Assembly: GCA_049600855.1 (NCBI GenBank)
Contig: JBMYQA010000355.1
Location: 1-5,618 of the forward strand
Direction of reading: 5' to 3'
Length of the DNA: 5,618 nt
Origin: JBMYQA01 sp049600855
GTDB lineage: Bacteria > Bacteroidota > Bacteroidia > Cytophagales > Flammeovirgaceae
Shown here: piece by piece, positions 1 to 5,470 of the stretch
Layout: each line of letters begins with the position of its first letter
Position numbering within the stretch: position 1 is the first letter of the stretch
Notes under the pieces: generated by a model
The model's input: only the letters and a program-made list of their open reading frames with translations
Told to the model about the DNA's origin: nothing
Databases searched by the model: none
Program-made: the position numbers and the translations under genes

Positions 1-34
1 AAAAAGCCCGCCCTCCTCAAGGAAGAGAGCCGGC
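1..34 (-). terminator. Intrinsic terminator on the minus strand
   Basis: Read on the minus strand, positions 34 to 6 fold into a hairpin: GCC pairs with GGC at the base, then one G-G mismatch, then GCUCUCUUC pairs with GAGGAGGGC around a 3-nt CUU loop. Positions 5-1 follow as UUUUU. Two of the pairs are G-U wobbles, which become C-A mismatches in a plus-strand transcript. Read in that direction the hairpin is followed by AAAACAAAAA rather than a U tract. Both facts say the element works leftwards. It could end a short RNA started at the promoter at 122-152, or act as an attenuator before a gene off the left edge. The window edge cuts the U tract, so its full length is unknown. Confidence 0.7.
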
Positions 35-117
35 AAAACAAAAACCACAAAAAATACAAACTTTAAACTCTTGTTAAGGATATTTAAAGAAACTCTTAAT
101 ATCTTATTTTAAAAGCG
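1..117 (-). ncRNA. Candidate short transcript (sRNA or attenuated leader)
   Basis: This is inferred from a promoter (122-152) and an intrinsic terminator (1-34), both facing left. Transcription would begin around 115-118 and give an RNA of about 115 nt. The interval has no ATG on the minus strand, so no ordinary leader peptide is seen. The RNA could form a first weak hairpin, CUUUAAA (89-83) with UUUAAAG (67-61) and a 15-nt loop. A U-rich single-stranded stretch (about 60-35) and the terminator hairpin follow. The octamer AAACTCTT (plus-strand sense) occurs twice, at 65-72 and 90-97. I do not recognise a known RNA family. The main alternative is a 5' leader whose conditional terminator controls a minus-strand gene beyond position 1. 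Confidence 0.4.
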
Positions 118-121
118 ACTG

Positions 122-152
122 CAAATATAATATTTCAAGGATAAATTCCAAA
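122..152 (-). promoter_or_regulatory. Bacteroidota-type promoter facing left
   Basis: On the minus strand TTTG (152-149) is followed after exactly 19 nt by TATATTTG (129-122). This matches the primary sigma-factor consensus of Bacteroidota (-33 TTTG, 17-23 nt, -7 TAnnTTTG) at every specified base. The start point would fall a few bases downstream, near 115-118. The only downstream element in the window is the terminator at 1-34. AT-rich DNA makes chance matches fairly common, but both boxes with good spacing plus a matching terminator support it. Confidence 0.6.
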
Positions 153-209
153 TGAAGCAATCACTAGATTAATCTTATTTAATCCTTTCGTTTAGGATCA
201 TTACAAAGG

Positions 210-225
210 TAATTGAATTCAATTA
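210..225. repeat. 16-bp perfect palindrome, possible operator
   Basis: TAATTGAATTCAATTA is identical to its reverse complement and is centred on GAATTC. The symmetry stops at the next base pair on each side. It lies between the leftward promoter (122-152) and the rightward promoter candidate (337-344), a place where a dimeric regulator could serve either. No regulator gene is in the window. The sequence is entirely A/T-rich around one GC pair per arm, so chance is a serious alternative. Confidence 0.35.
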
Positions 226-307
226 ACTATCAAATAATTATGAATGAAGTCAATTGCTTTTTTTGAATATCAACACTTATTAAGAACTTACTGTCAATAT
301 TAACAAC

Positions 308-330
308 TAATGTTTAAATTTCAAACATTA
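308..330. promoter_or_regulatory. 8-7-8 inverted repeat overlapping the parE promoter candidate
   Basis: TAATGTTT (308-315) and AAACATTA (323-330) are perfect inverted arms around a 7-nt spacer, AAATTTC. The dyad ends 6 nt before the -7 box at 337-344 and covers the place where the -33 box should be (about 310-317). A protein bound here would be expected to compete with RNA polymerase. That is inferred from geometry; the binding protein is unknown. Confidence 0.4.
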
Positions 331-336
331 AAATGC

Positions 337-344
337 TATATTTG
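337..344 (+). promoter_or_regulatory. -7 box candidate for parE transcription
   Basis: TATATTTG matches the Bacteroidota -7 consensus TAnnTTTG exactly. There is no good TTTG at the expected -33 distance; the best sequence is ATGTTT around 310-315, inside the dyad at 308-330. Initiation near 350 would give a leader of roughly 230 nt before the parE start at 582. Weaker one-mismatch boxes closer to the gene are at 449-456 (TAGATTTT) and 512-519 (TAATTTAG), also without clear -33 partners, so the true start could be nearer. Confidence 0.4.
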
Positions 345-377
345 TATAATTTTTGATTAAATAGTGAACTTCCTCTT

Positions 378-416
378 ATGGAAAATGCAATAATTTCTTC
401 TATTGCTTCTATTTAA
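378..416 (+). CDS. Possible 12-codon leader peptide, MENAIISSIASI
   Basis: An ATG at 378 opens a 12-codon frame ending in TAA at 414-416. The peptide is rich in isoleucine (4) and serine (4). It lies in the presumed parE leader and overlaps the sequence that can fold at 380-437, an arrangement that would allow translation to affect RNA folding. No ribosome binding site is evident, and ORFs this short are common by chance. Nothing ties isoleucine or serine supply to a topoisomerase, so this is a weak call. Confidence 0.15.
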   Translation: MENAIISSIASI

Positions 417-437
417 GAAGTAAGAAAACCATTTTCC
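380..437 (+). other. Foldable leader with three nested stems
   Basis: Three complementary pairs are nested around one loop: GGAAAATG (380-387) with CATTTTCC (430-437); TTTCTT (394-399) with AAGAAA (422-427); and CTTCT (406-410) with AGAAG (416-420), closing a 5-nt loop. The stems are A/U-rich and separated by uneven internal loops. No U tract follows directly, so it does not look like a terminator. It lies between the promoter candidate at 337-344 and parE. Confidence 0.3.
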
Positions 438-471
438 TTTAGGCAGTATAGATTTTAGTTTAATCATAATA

Positions 472-492
472 TTAGCTTATTTTGCAAGCTAA
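472..492. repeat. 7-7-7 inverted repeat upstream of parE
   Basis: TTAGCTT (472-478) and AAGCTAA (486-492) are perfect inverted arms with a 7-nt spacer, ATTTTGC. It lies 89 bp before the parE start. It can be read as an operator or as a small RNA hairpin in the leader; CAAAAAATAC follows it, so it is not a plus-strand terminator. Confidence 0.3.
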
Positions 493-581
493 CAAAAAAT
501 ACGAATTAACTTAATTTAGGGATTTGTTATCAGATTCCAAAACATAACTCATTTAATAGTTCAGATTTATCAGTTAAGAAT

Positions 582-2453
582 ATGACTTCAAATCACAACT
601 ACACCGAAGATAGTATTAAATCACTCGATTGGCGCGAACACATTCGGTTGAGGCCAGGGATGTACATTGGTAAGTTAGGTGATGGCTCCGCTCCTGATGA
701 TGGGGTTTATGTATTGGTGAAGGAAATTCTTGATAACAGTATTGATGAGCACATGATGGGTTTTGGTAAAAATATCGAAATCCGAATTAAAGAACACGAG
801 GTGAGCATTCGCGACTATGGCCGTGGTATTCCTTTGGGGAAAGTGGTCGATTGTGTGTCTAAAATCAATACGGGTGGTAAATATGATTCAAGCGCTTTCC
901 AAAAATCGGTAGGACTAAACGGTGTAGGTACCAAAGCGGTAAATGCCTTATCTCATTATTTTAAGGTGCAATCATTCCGTGAGGGCCGTACCAAAGTAGC
1001 CGAGTTTGAAATGGGTAAGCTGATTAAGGAGCATAAAGAAGGGGCTACTACAGAAAAAAACGGAACCTTAGTTACCTTCCGCCCCGATAATGACATTTTC
1101 AAAAACTATCACTATATCCCTGATTTTCTCGAAGATCAAATCTGGAATTATGCCTTCTTAAATGCAGGTTTATCCATCAACTTCAATGGACGGAAATTCT
1201 ATTCGAAAAAAGGGCTTTACGACTTGCTTACCCGTAAAGTAGATGATGATAATTTACGCTATCCCATTGTTCACCTCAAAGGCGATGATATTGAACTAGC
1301 CTTAACACATACCAACCAATACGGAGAAAATTACTATTCTTTTGTAAACGGACAATATACGACACAAGGGGGGACCCATTTAGCAGCCTTCAGGGAAGCC
1401 ATTGTAAAAACGGTGCGTGAGTTTTACAATAAGAACTTTGATGCTTCTGATGTTCGTCAGTCCATTGTGGCCGCCATCAGCGTAAGGGTGCAAGATCCTG
1501 TTTTTGAATCTCAAACCAAAACTAAGCTCGGTTCTACGCAAATAGCACCTGATGGCGTAACTATCCGTACCTTTATCAACGATTTTGTGAAGAAGCATTT
1601 AGATGATTTCTTACATAAAAATCAACCCATTGCCGAAGCTTTATTAAAACGTATCCAACAATCGGAGAAAGAGCGTAAAGATATTGCAGGCATTAAGAAG
1701 TTAGCACGTGAAAAGGCGAAAAAGGCCAATCTACACAACAAAAAGCTTCGGGATTGCCGCCTGCATTTGAGTGATAAAAAGATGAAAAATGAGGAAAAAC
1801 GCTACGAAACTACCTTATTTATCACCGAGGGAGATTCTGCAAGTGGAAGTATTACCAAATCTAGGGATGTAGAAACACAAGCCGTATTTAGTTTGCGCGG
1901 TAAACCCTTAAATTGTTTTGGACACACCAAAAAAACAGTTTACCAAAATGAAGAATTTAACCTCTTACACCATGCATTAAACATTGAAGATGGCTTAGAG
2001 GACTTGAGGTATAACAAAGTGGTGATTGCGACCGATGCCGATGTAGATGGCATGCACATTCGTTTATTGATGCTCACCTTCTTCTTGCAGTTTTTTCCAG
2101 ATTTGGTGCGTCAAGGCCACGTTTATATTTTGGAAACGCCTTTATTCCGTGTGCGAAACAAAAAGAAAACCATCTACTGTTACAGTGATGAGGAAAGGCA
2201 GCGTGCTATTCAAGAGCTTGGTGGCAAGCCTGAAATCACGCGATTTAAGGGATTGGGAGAGATTTCGCCCGATGAGTTTGGTGAATTCATTGGCGAAAAC
2301 ATCCGCTTAGAACCCATTATCTTGAAAAAAGAAACTTCAATTAAACAATTACTTACCTACTATATGGGTAAAAATACACCTGACCGTCAGCGGTTTATCA
2401 TTGATAATTTGATGGTAGAAAAGGATTTAGCCGAGGAATTGGCGGAGGCTTAG
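582..2453 (+). CDS. parE: DNA topoisomerase IV subunit B (ParE)
   Basis: ParE is the ATPase subunit of topoisomerase IV. With ParC it passes one DNA duplex through another to decatenate daughter chromosomes and relax supercoils in the cytoplasm. At 623 residues it is full length for the family. The N-terminal GHKL ATPase domain shows catalytic Glu48 and Asn52 in KEILDNSIDE, the ADP-binding DYGRGIP motif (78-84) and the VGLNGVGTKAVNALS lid (110-124). The transducer domain carries TTQGGTH (260-266) and the QTK loop (311-313). The TOPRIM domain has EGDSASGS (416-423, acidic Glu416), SLRGKPLN (437-444) and DADVD (485-489), and RFKGLGEISPDEF lies at 554-566. EGDSASGS rather than the gyrase EGDSAGGS favours ParE over GyrB. 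ATG 582 is the first ATG after an in-frame stop at 507-509; the upstream sequence is A-rich without a strong Shine-Dalgarno. parC, its usual neighbour in this phylum, does not follow. Confidence 0.93.
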   Translation: MTSNHNYTEDSIKSLDWREHIRLRPGMYIGKLGDGSAPDDGVYVLVKEILDNSIDEHMMGFGKNIEIRIKEHEVSIRDYGRGIPLGKVVDCVSKINTGGKYDSSAFQKSVGLNGVGTKAVNALSHYFKVQSFREGRTKVAEFEMGKLIKEHKEGATTEKNGTLVTFRPDNDIFKNYHYIPDFLEDQIWNYAFLNAGLSINFNGRKFYSKKGLYDLLTRKVDDDNLRYPIVHLKGDDIELALTHTNQYGENYYSFVNGQYTTQGGTHLAAFREAIVKTVREFYNKNFDASDVRQSIVAAISVRVQDPVFESQTKTKLGSTQIAPDGVTIRTFINDFVKKHLDDFLHKNQPIAEALLKRIQQSEKERKDIAGIKKLAREKAKKANLHNKKLRDCRLHLSDKKMKNEEKRYETTLFITEGDSASGSITKSRDVETQAVFSLRGKPLNCFGHTKKTVYQNEEFNLLHHALNIEDGLEDLRYNKVVIATDADVDGMHIRLLMLTFFLQFFPDLVRQGHVYILETPLFRVRNKKKTIYCYSDEERQRAIQELGGKPEITRFKGLGEISPDEFGEFIGENIRLEPIILKKETSIKQLLTYYMGKNTPDRQRFIIDNLMVEKDLAEELAEA

Positions 2454-2454
2454 T

Positions 2455-5412
2455 TTAACGCGCTTTTTTGATACCAAACGACTCGTACACTGCGCTTAAG
2501 ATATTTTCTCGTACATCTGTTTTAATTAATTTGGTATTACGTGCATATGGATTGATGCGATTTGAAAGAAAGACATACACCAATTGGTTTTCAGGATCAA
2601 CCCAAGTGCAGGTACCTGTAAATCCTGTATGTCCAAAAGTGGTATGGGGAGAATATTTGGAAGTAGAACCTCCATGTCCACTCAATACGGGTTTATCCCA
2701 ACCAATGCCTCTCCGATTATTATTGGAGCGATACGGACGCGTATTAAATCGTTTGATGGTTCCAGTTCTTAAATAACGCTTGCCACCATAATACCCATCT
2801 TGTAAATTCATCTGCATCAAAATCGCCATATCATTGGCATTGCTAAACACCCCAGCATGCCCTCCTACTCCACCAATTAGCGCTGCTCCAGGATCATGCA
2901 CCCGACCGTGTACCAAGCCCTTTCGATAATCTGAATCGTATTCTGTTGGCGCAATGCTTCGTTGGCTGATTCCTTTCTTTAATGGGAGGTATCGCATTGT
3001 ACTCAAGCCTAGTGGCTTGTAAAATTGACTTTCTACATAGTGATCTAGCCGCTGGCCTGTTTGTTTCTCTAAGGTCCACTTTAACAAATAAAAGCCGATA
3101 TCACTGTATCGGTAAGAATAAGGTCGATAAATGTTTCGACGTTTTCTCAAATCATAGTCGTAGGTCCATTTCTTTACTGAATCGGGTAAGGTCTTTAGCC
3201 CAAATAATGTTTTTGTGATTTCGATCGGATACTTTTCAGAGCGGGTTTTGGAAAAATAGCCAGCTTTATACCCCGAACCACTTTCATCCATCAGCCAAGC
3301 AAAAAGTGGAATAAAGCTTGGTAAACCAGCTTGGTGTGTCAAAATCTCCTTGTAGACTAAATTACCCTTATTTGTCTCTTTGGTATCTGATAAATAATCT
3401 GAGACTTTCTTATTTAAGTCAAACTTTCCATAGCCTTCTAATTTCATCAGTGCTTGTAAGGTGGCACAGACTTTAGTCAGCGAAGCCACATCGTAGATGG
3501 TTTCTAGAGTTGTTTTACTTACTTTACTGTAGGATGTATATCCATATGCCTTTTCAAAAACCACAATGCCATCTTTAGCCACTAACACTTGACAACCAGG
3601 CATTGCATCATCTTTAATGGCTTGATTAACGATACTATCTACTTTATTGGTGAGGAAGTCACTGTTGATGCCTACTGCTTCTGGAAAGCTGTATTGTAAA
3701 CGTCTCAAATCTAATCCTACAGCTCCTAGCCCTGCTTTAATTTTACTGGAAGCGCTAACGGGTAGTTTTGCCTGATTCTTAATCGCTCCAAATAATACTT
3801 GCGGTACTGCTTTTTGCATCAGCGCATCTTTTTCATAAGCGCATACCAAATGACGTGAATTCTCAAAATACTTTAGGCTATATGGATTGCCAAATACCAC
3901 TACAACTACGGTAGTTTCTTTCTCTAAGCGTTTAATAAATTCTAAAGTATTCGCATGCAAACCATACTTTCTCCCTCTACTGTTATTCATGCCCATCACG
4001 CCCACTACGACTACTTTCTTCTTTTTAACTTTATTCAAGATGTTTTGATAAGTTGTTAAGGATGAGCCTTTGCTACTAATTACATGGTTTTCGAATGGCG
4101 CATATTTGGAAAGGTAACGTTGAAAAACATTCGTTCGTTTGGTCCCAATAGCTACAGAAGCAAAGCTTAAACTATCAATCATTTGAAAGGGCAGTAAATT
4201 ATTCGCATTCTTCACCATGGTAACGGCTTGTTCGTATAGTTGCGCTTTTACCAATAAGGCTTGGTTGGAATTCAACTCTTTAAATAAACCTTTTGTTTCA
4301 ATCGGTTTAAACCGATCCAATCCTACAAAATACTTGGCTCGAAGAATTTTCTTTACCCGCTGATTAATCTCGTCCCAAGTGATTTTACCATCCTCAATTG
4401 CTTTCTTAATTGCCTTTACTCCTGTGGGTACATTCTCCGAAAAAAGTAACACATCATTACCAGCCAATAATGCTTTTGCATCCACTTCACCAGCGGCAAA
4501 ATACTTGGCTACGCCTTGCATACTTAAGGCATCGGTAAAAATCAACCCGTTAAACCCAAGGCTATCTTTTAACAAGCCATTCACCACTTTAGGCGAAAGT
4601 GTAGTGGCCAAATTTTTAGTACTATCTAAAGCAGGAATATACAAATGAGCCACCATCATACTCATGATGCTATCCGCAATTAATCGCTTGAAGGGATACA
4701 GTTCAATACTGTCTAAACGAGCCTTGTTATGCTTAATAATGGGTAAGGTCAGGTGAGAGTCTTTATCGGTATCGCCATGTCCTGGAAAATGTTTGGCATT
4801 GGCAATTACGCCATGATCTTGCATGCCCTTCGCATAGGCAATGCCTTTACGCGCCACATTTTCTTTATTTTCTCCAAAAGAACGCGTTCCAATTACTGGG
4901 TTTCTTGGGTTTACATTCACATCTACTACTGGTGCAAAATTTACATGTACCCCAAGTCGCTTACATTGCCGGGCAATCTCTTTGCCCATTTCGTAGATGT
5001 ATTGATCATCGTGAATTGCACCAAGTGTCATTTGTCTAGGATAGCTAATGGTGCTATCTAAGCGCATGCCTAATCCCCATTCTGCATCCATCGAGATTAA
5101 TAAAGGTACTTTCGCTTTAGATTGGTAACGATTTGTCAAATTCGCTTGTCGTACTGGCCCCCCTTGCATAAAAATTAACCCACCAATGTGATGCTTCGTC
5201 ACCAAGTTTTGGATAGTACGCACATGCGCAGCGTCTTTATTCGAATAGGCCGCTACCATAAACAGTTGCCCAATTCGCTCGTCTTCACTTAAAGATTGAA
5301 ATGTTTTTTCAACCCAAGCTTCTTGAGCTTTATTGCTTTGCTGGCCCTGAATTGTTGTTACACCTAGTAAAATGTGAAATACCGATAGTAAAAGTATCTT
5401 TTTAAAAGTCAT
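2455..5412 (-). CDS. Secreted NagZ-type beta-N-acetylglucosaminidase fused to a beta-lactamase-fold serine hydrolase
   Basis: This 985-residue protein has two enzymes. A signal peptide (about 1-23, KK then a hydrophobic run, likely cleaved near IQG/QQ) sends it across the inner membrane; there is no lipobox cysteine. Residues about 35-365 are a GH3 barrel of the NagZ group: KHFPGHGDTDKDSH (207-220) supplies the Asp218-His220 acid/base dyad and FTDALSM (292-298) the nucleophile Asp294. NagZ removes GlcNAc from GlcNAc-MurNAc muropeptides. Residues about 390-560 resemble the GH3 C-terminal alpha/beta domain. Residues about 585-980 have the serine beta-lactamase/penicillin-binding fold: SLTK (Ser644, Lys647), YSD (769-771) in the YxN position, and HTG (928-930) in place of KTG. 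By analogy with adjacent NagZ and AmiE in Bacillus subtilis, this half may be a muropeptide amidase; a peptidase or esterase is also possible. No consensus promoter was found upstream. Domains are clear; substrates are inferred. Confidence 0.9.
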   Translation of the reverse strand: MTFKKILLLSVFHILLGVTTIQGQQSNKAQEAWVEKTFQSLSEDERIGQLFMVAAYSNKDAAHVRTIQNLVTKHHIGGLIFMQGGPVRQANLTNRYQSKAKVPLLISMDAEWGLGMRLDSTISYPRQMTLGAIHDDQYIYEMGKEIARQCKRLGVHVNFAPVVDVNVNPRNPVIGTRSFGENKENVARKGIAYAKGMQDHGVIANAKHFPGHGDTDKDSHLTLPIIKHNKARLDSIELYPFKRLIADSIMSMMVAHLYIPALDSTKNLATTLSPKVVNGLLKDSLGFNGLIFTDALSMQGVAKYFAAGEVDAKALLAGNDVLLFSENVPTGVKAIKKAIEDGKITWDEINQRVKKILRAKYFVGLDRFKPIETKGLFKELNSNQALLVKAQLYEQAVTMVKNANNLLPFQMIDSLSFASVAIGTKRTNVFQRYLSKYAPFENHVISSKGSSLTTYQNILNKVKKKKVVVVGVMGMNNSRGRKYGLHANTLEFIKRLEKETTVVVVVFGNPYSLKYFENSRHLVCAYEKDALMQKAVPQVLFGAIKNQAKLPVSASSKIKAGLGAVGLDLRRLQYSFPEAVGINSDFLTNKVDSIVNQAIKDDAMPGCQVLVAKDGIVVFEKAYGYTSYSKVSKTTLETIYDVASLTKVCATLQALMKLEGYGKFDLNKKVSDYLSDTKETNKGNLVYKEILTHQAGLPSFIPLFAWLMDESGSGYKAGYFSKTRSEKYPIEITKTLFGLKTLPDSVKKWTYDYDLRKRRNIYRPYSYRYSDIGFYLLKWTLEKQTGQRLDHYVESQFYKPLGLSTMRYLPLKKGISQRSIAPTEYDSDYRKGLVHGRVHDPGAALIGGVGGHAGVFSNANDMAILMQMNLQDGYYGGKRYLRTGTIKRFNTRPYRSNNNRRGIGWDKPVLSGHGGSTSKYSPHTTFGHTGFTGTCTWVDPENQLVYVFLSNRINPYARNTKLIKTDVRENILSAVYESFGIKKAR
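2463..2468 (+). terminator. T run just after parE, weak terminator candidate
   Basis: Six T residues lie 10 nt after the parE stop, inside the last codons of the opposing gene (its Lys-Lys codons). Upstream only a 3-bp GCG/CGC pairing with a large loop is visible, so a classical hairpin is lacking. It is listed because the two convergent genes leave no other room for termination between them. Confidence 0.15.
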
Positions 5413-5470
5413 TTGGTTTACAAATAATGTAGTTAGCGCTATTAACTTACTTAAATTTATGCTAGGTTAA
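5413..5470. other. Short divergent spacer upstream of the fusion gene
   Basis: These 58 bp separate the minus-strand enzyme start from the truncated plus-strand frame. They contain the 8-bp palindrome TAGCGCTA (5434-5441) within a wider imperfect dyad, AGTTA (5431-5435) and TAACT (5443-5447). No exact TAnnTTTG box faces the fusion gene. A near match one base short, TAGTTTG, lies further out on the minus strand at 5502-5496. The sequence just before the ATG is A-rich, ACCAA, without a Shine-Dalgarno. Confidence 0.4.

Larger units (their letters stand above)
35..581. other. Long AT-rich intergenic regulatory region
   Basis: About 550 bp without a supportable protein gene. The parE frame is closed upstream by a TAA at 507-509, and no ATG lies between it and 582. 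The other frames hold only very short ORFs. The content is regulatory: a leftward promoter (122-152), a 16-bp palindrome (210-225), an 8-7-8 dyad (308-330), a rightward promoter candidate (337-344), a foldable leader (380-437) and a 7-7-7 dyad (472-492). No tRNA or rRNA sequence was recognised. Confidence 0.7.

Noticed and set aside
182..198. ATCCT/AGGAT inverted pair as an operator
   Set aside because: Only 5-bp arms with a 7-nt spacer; too short to stand out in this AT-rich spacer.
1..581. CRISPR array, tRNA, insertion sequence or attachment site
   Set aside because: No regularly spaced long repeats, no cloverleaf or CCA end, no transposase remnant or terminal inverted repeats were seen.
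1380..1598. Minus-strand ORF of 72 codons inside parE
   Set aside because: It lies fully within the strongly supported parE reading frame, has no recognisable domain and no independent start signal; it is a shadow.
582..2453. GyrB rather than ParE
   Set aside because: The EGDSASGS and SLRGKPLN motifs and the 623-residue length fit Bacteroidota ParE better than GyrB, which has EGDSAGGS and PLRGK.
2468..3218. Plus- and minus-strand ORFs (2468-2776, 2584-2772, 2894-3079, 2982-3218)
   Set aside because: All overlap the beta-lactamase-fold half of the fusion protein, whose catalytic motifs are read in the other frame. Their compositions are unlike real proteins.
4379..5061. Plus-strand ORFs at 4379-4648 and 4753-5061
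   Set aside because: They lie antisense to the GH3 domain, including its catalytic KHFPGHGD region, and show no domain of their own.
2455..5412. A true beta-lactamase (antibiotic resistance gene)
   Set aside because: The beta-lactamase-like part is fused to a NagZ-type GH3 enzyme and has YSD and HTG motifs, a family of cell-wall hydrolases; the sequence does not support a resistance role.
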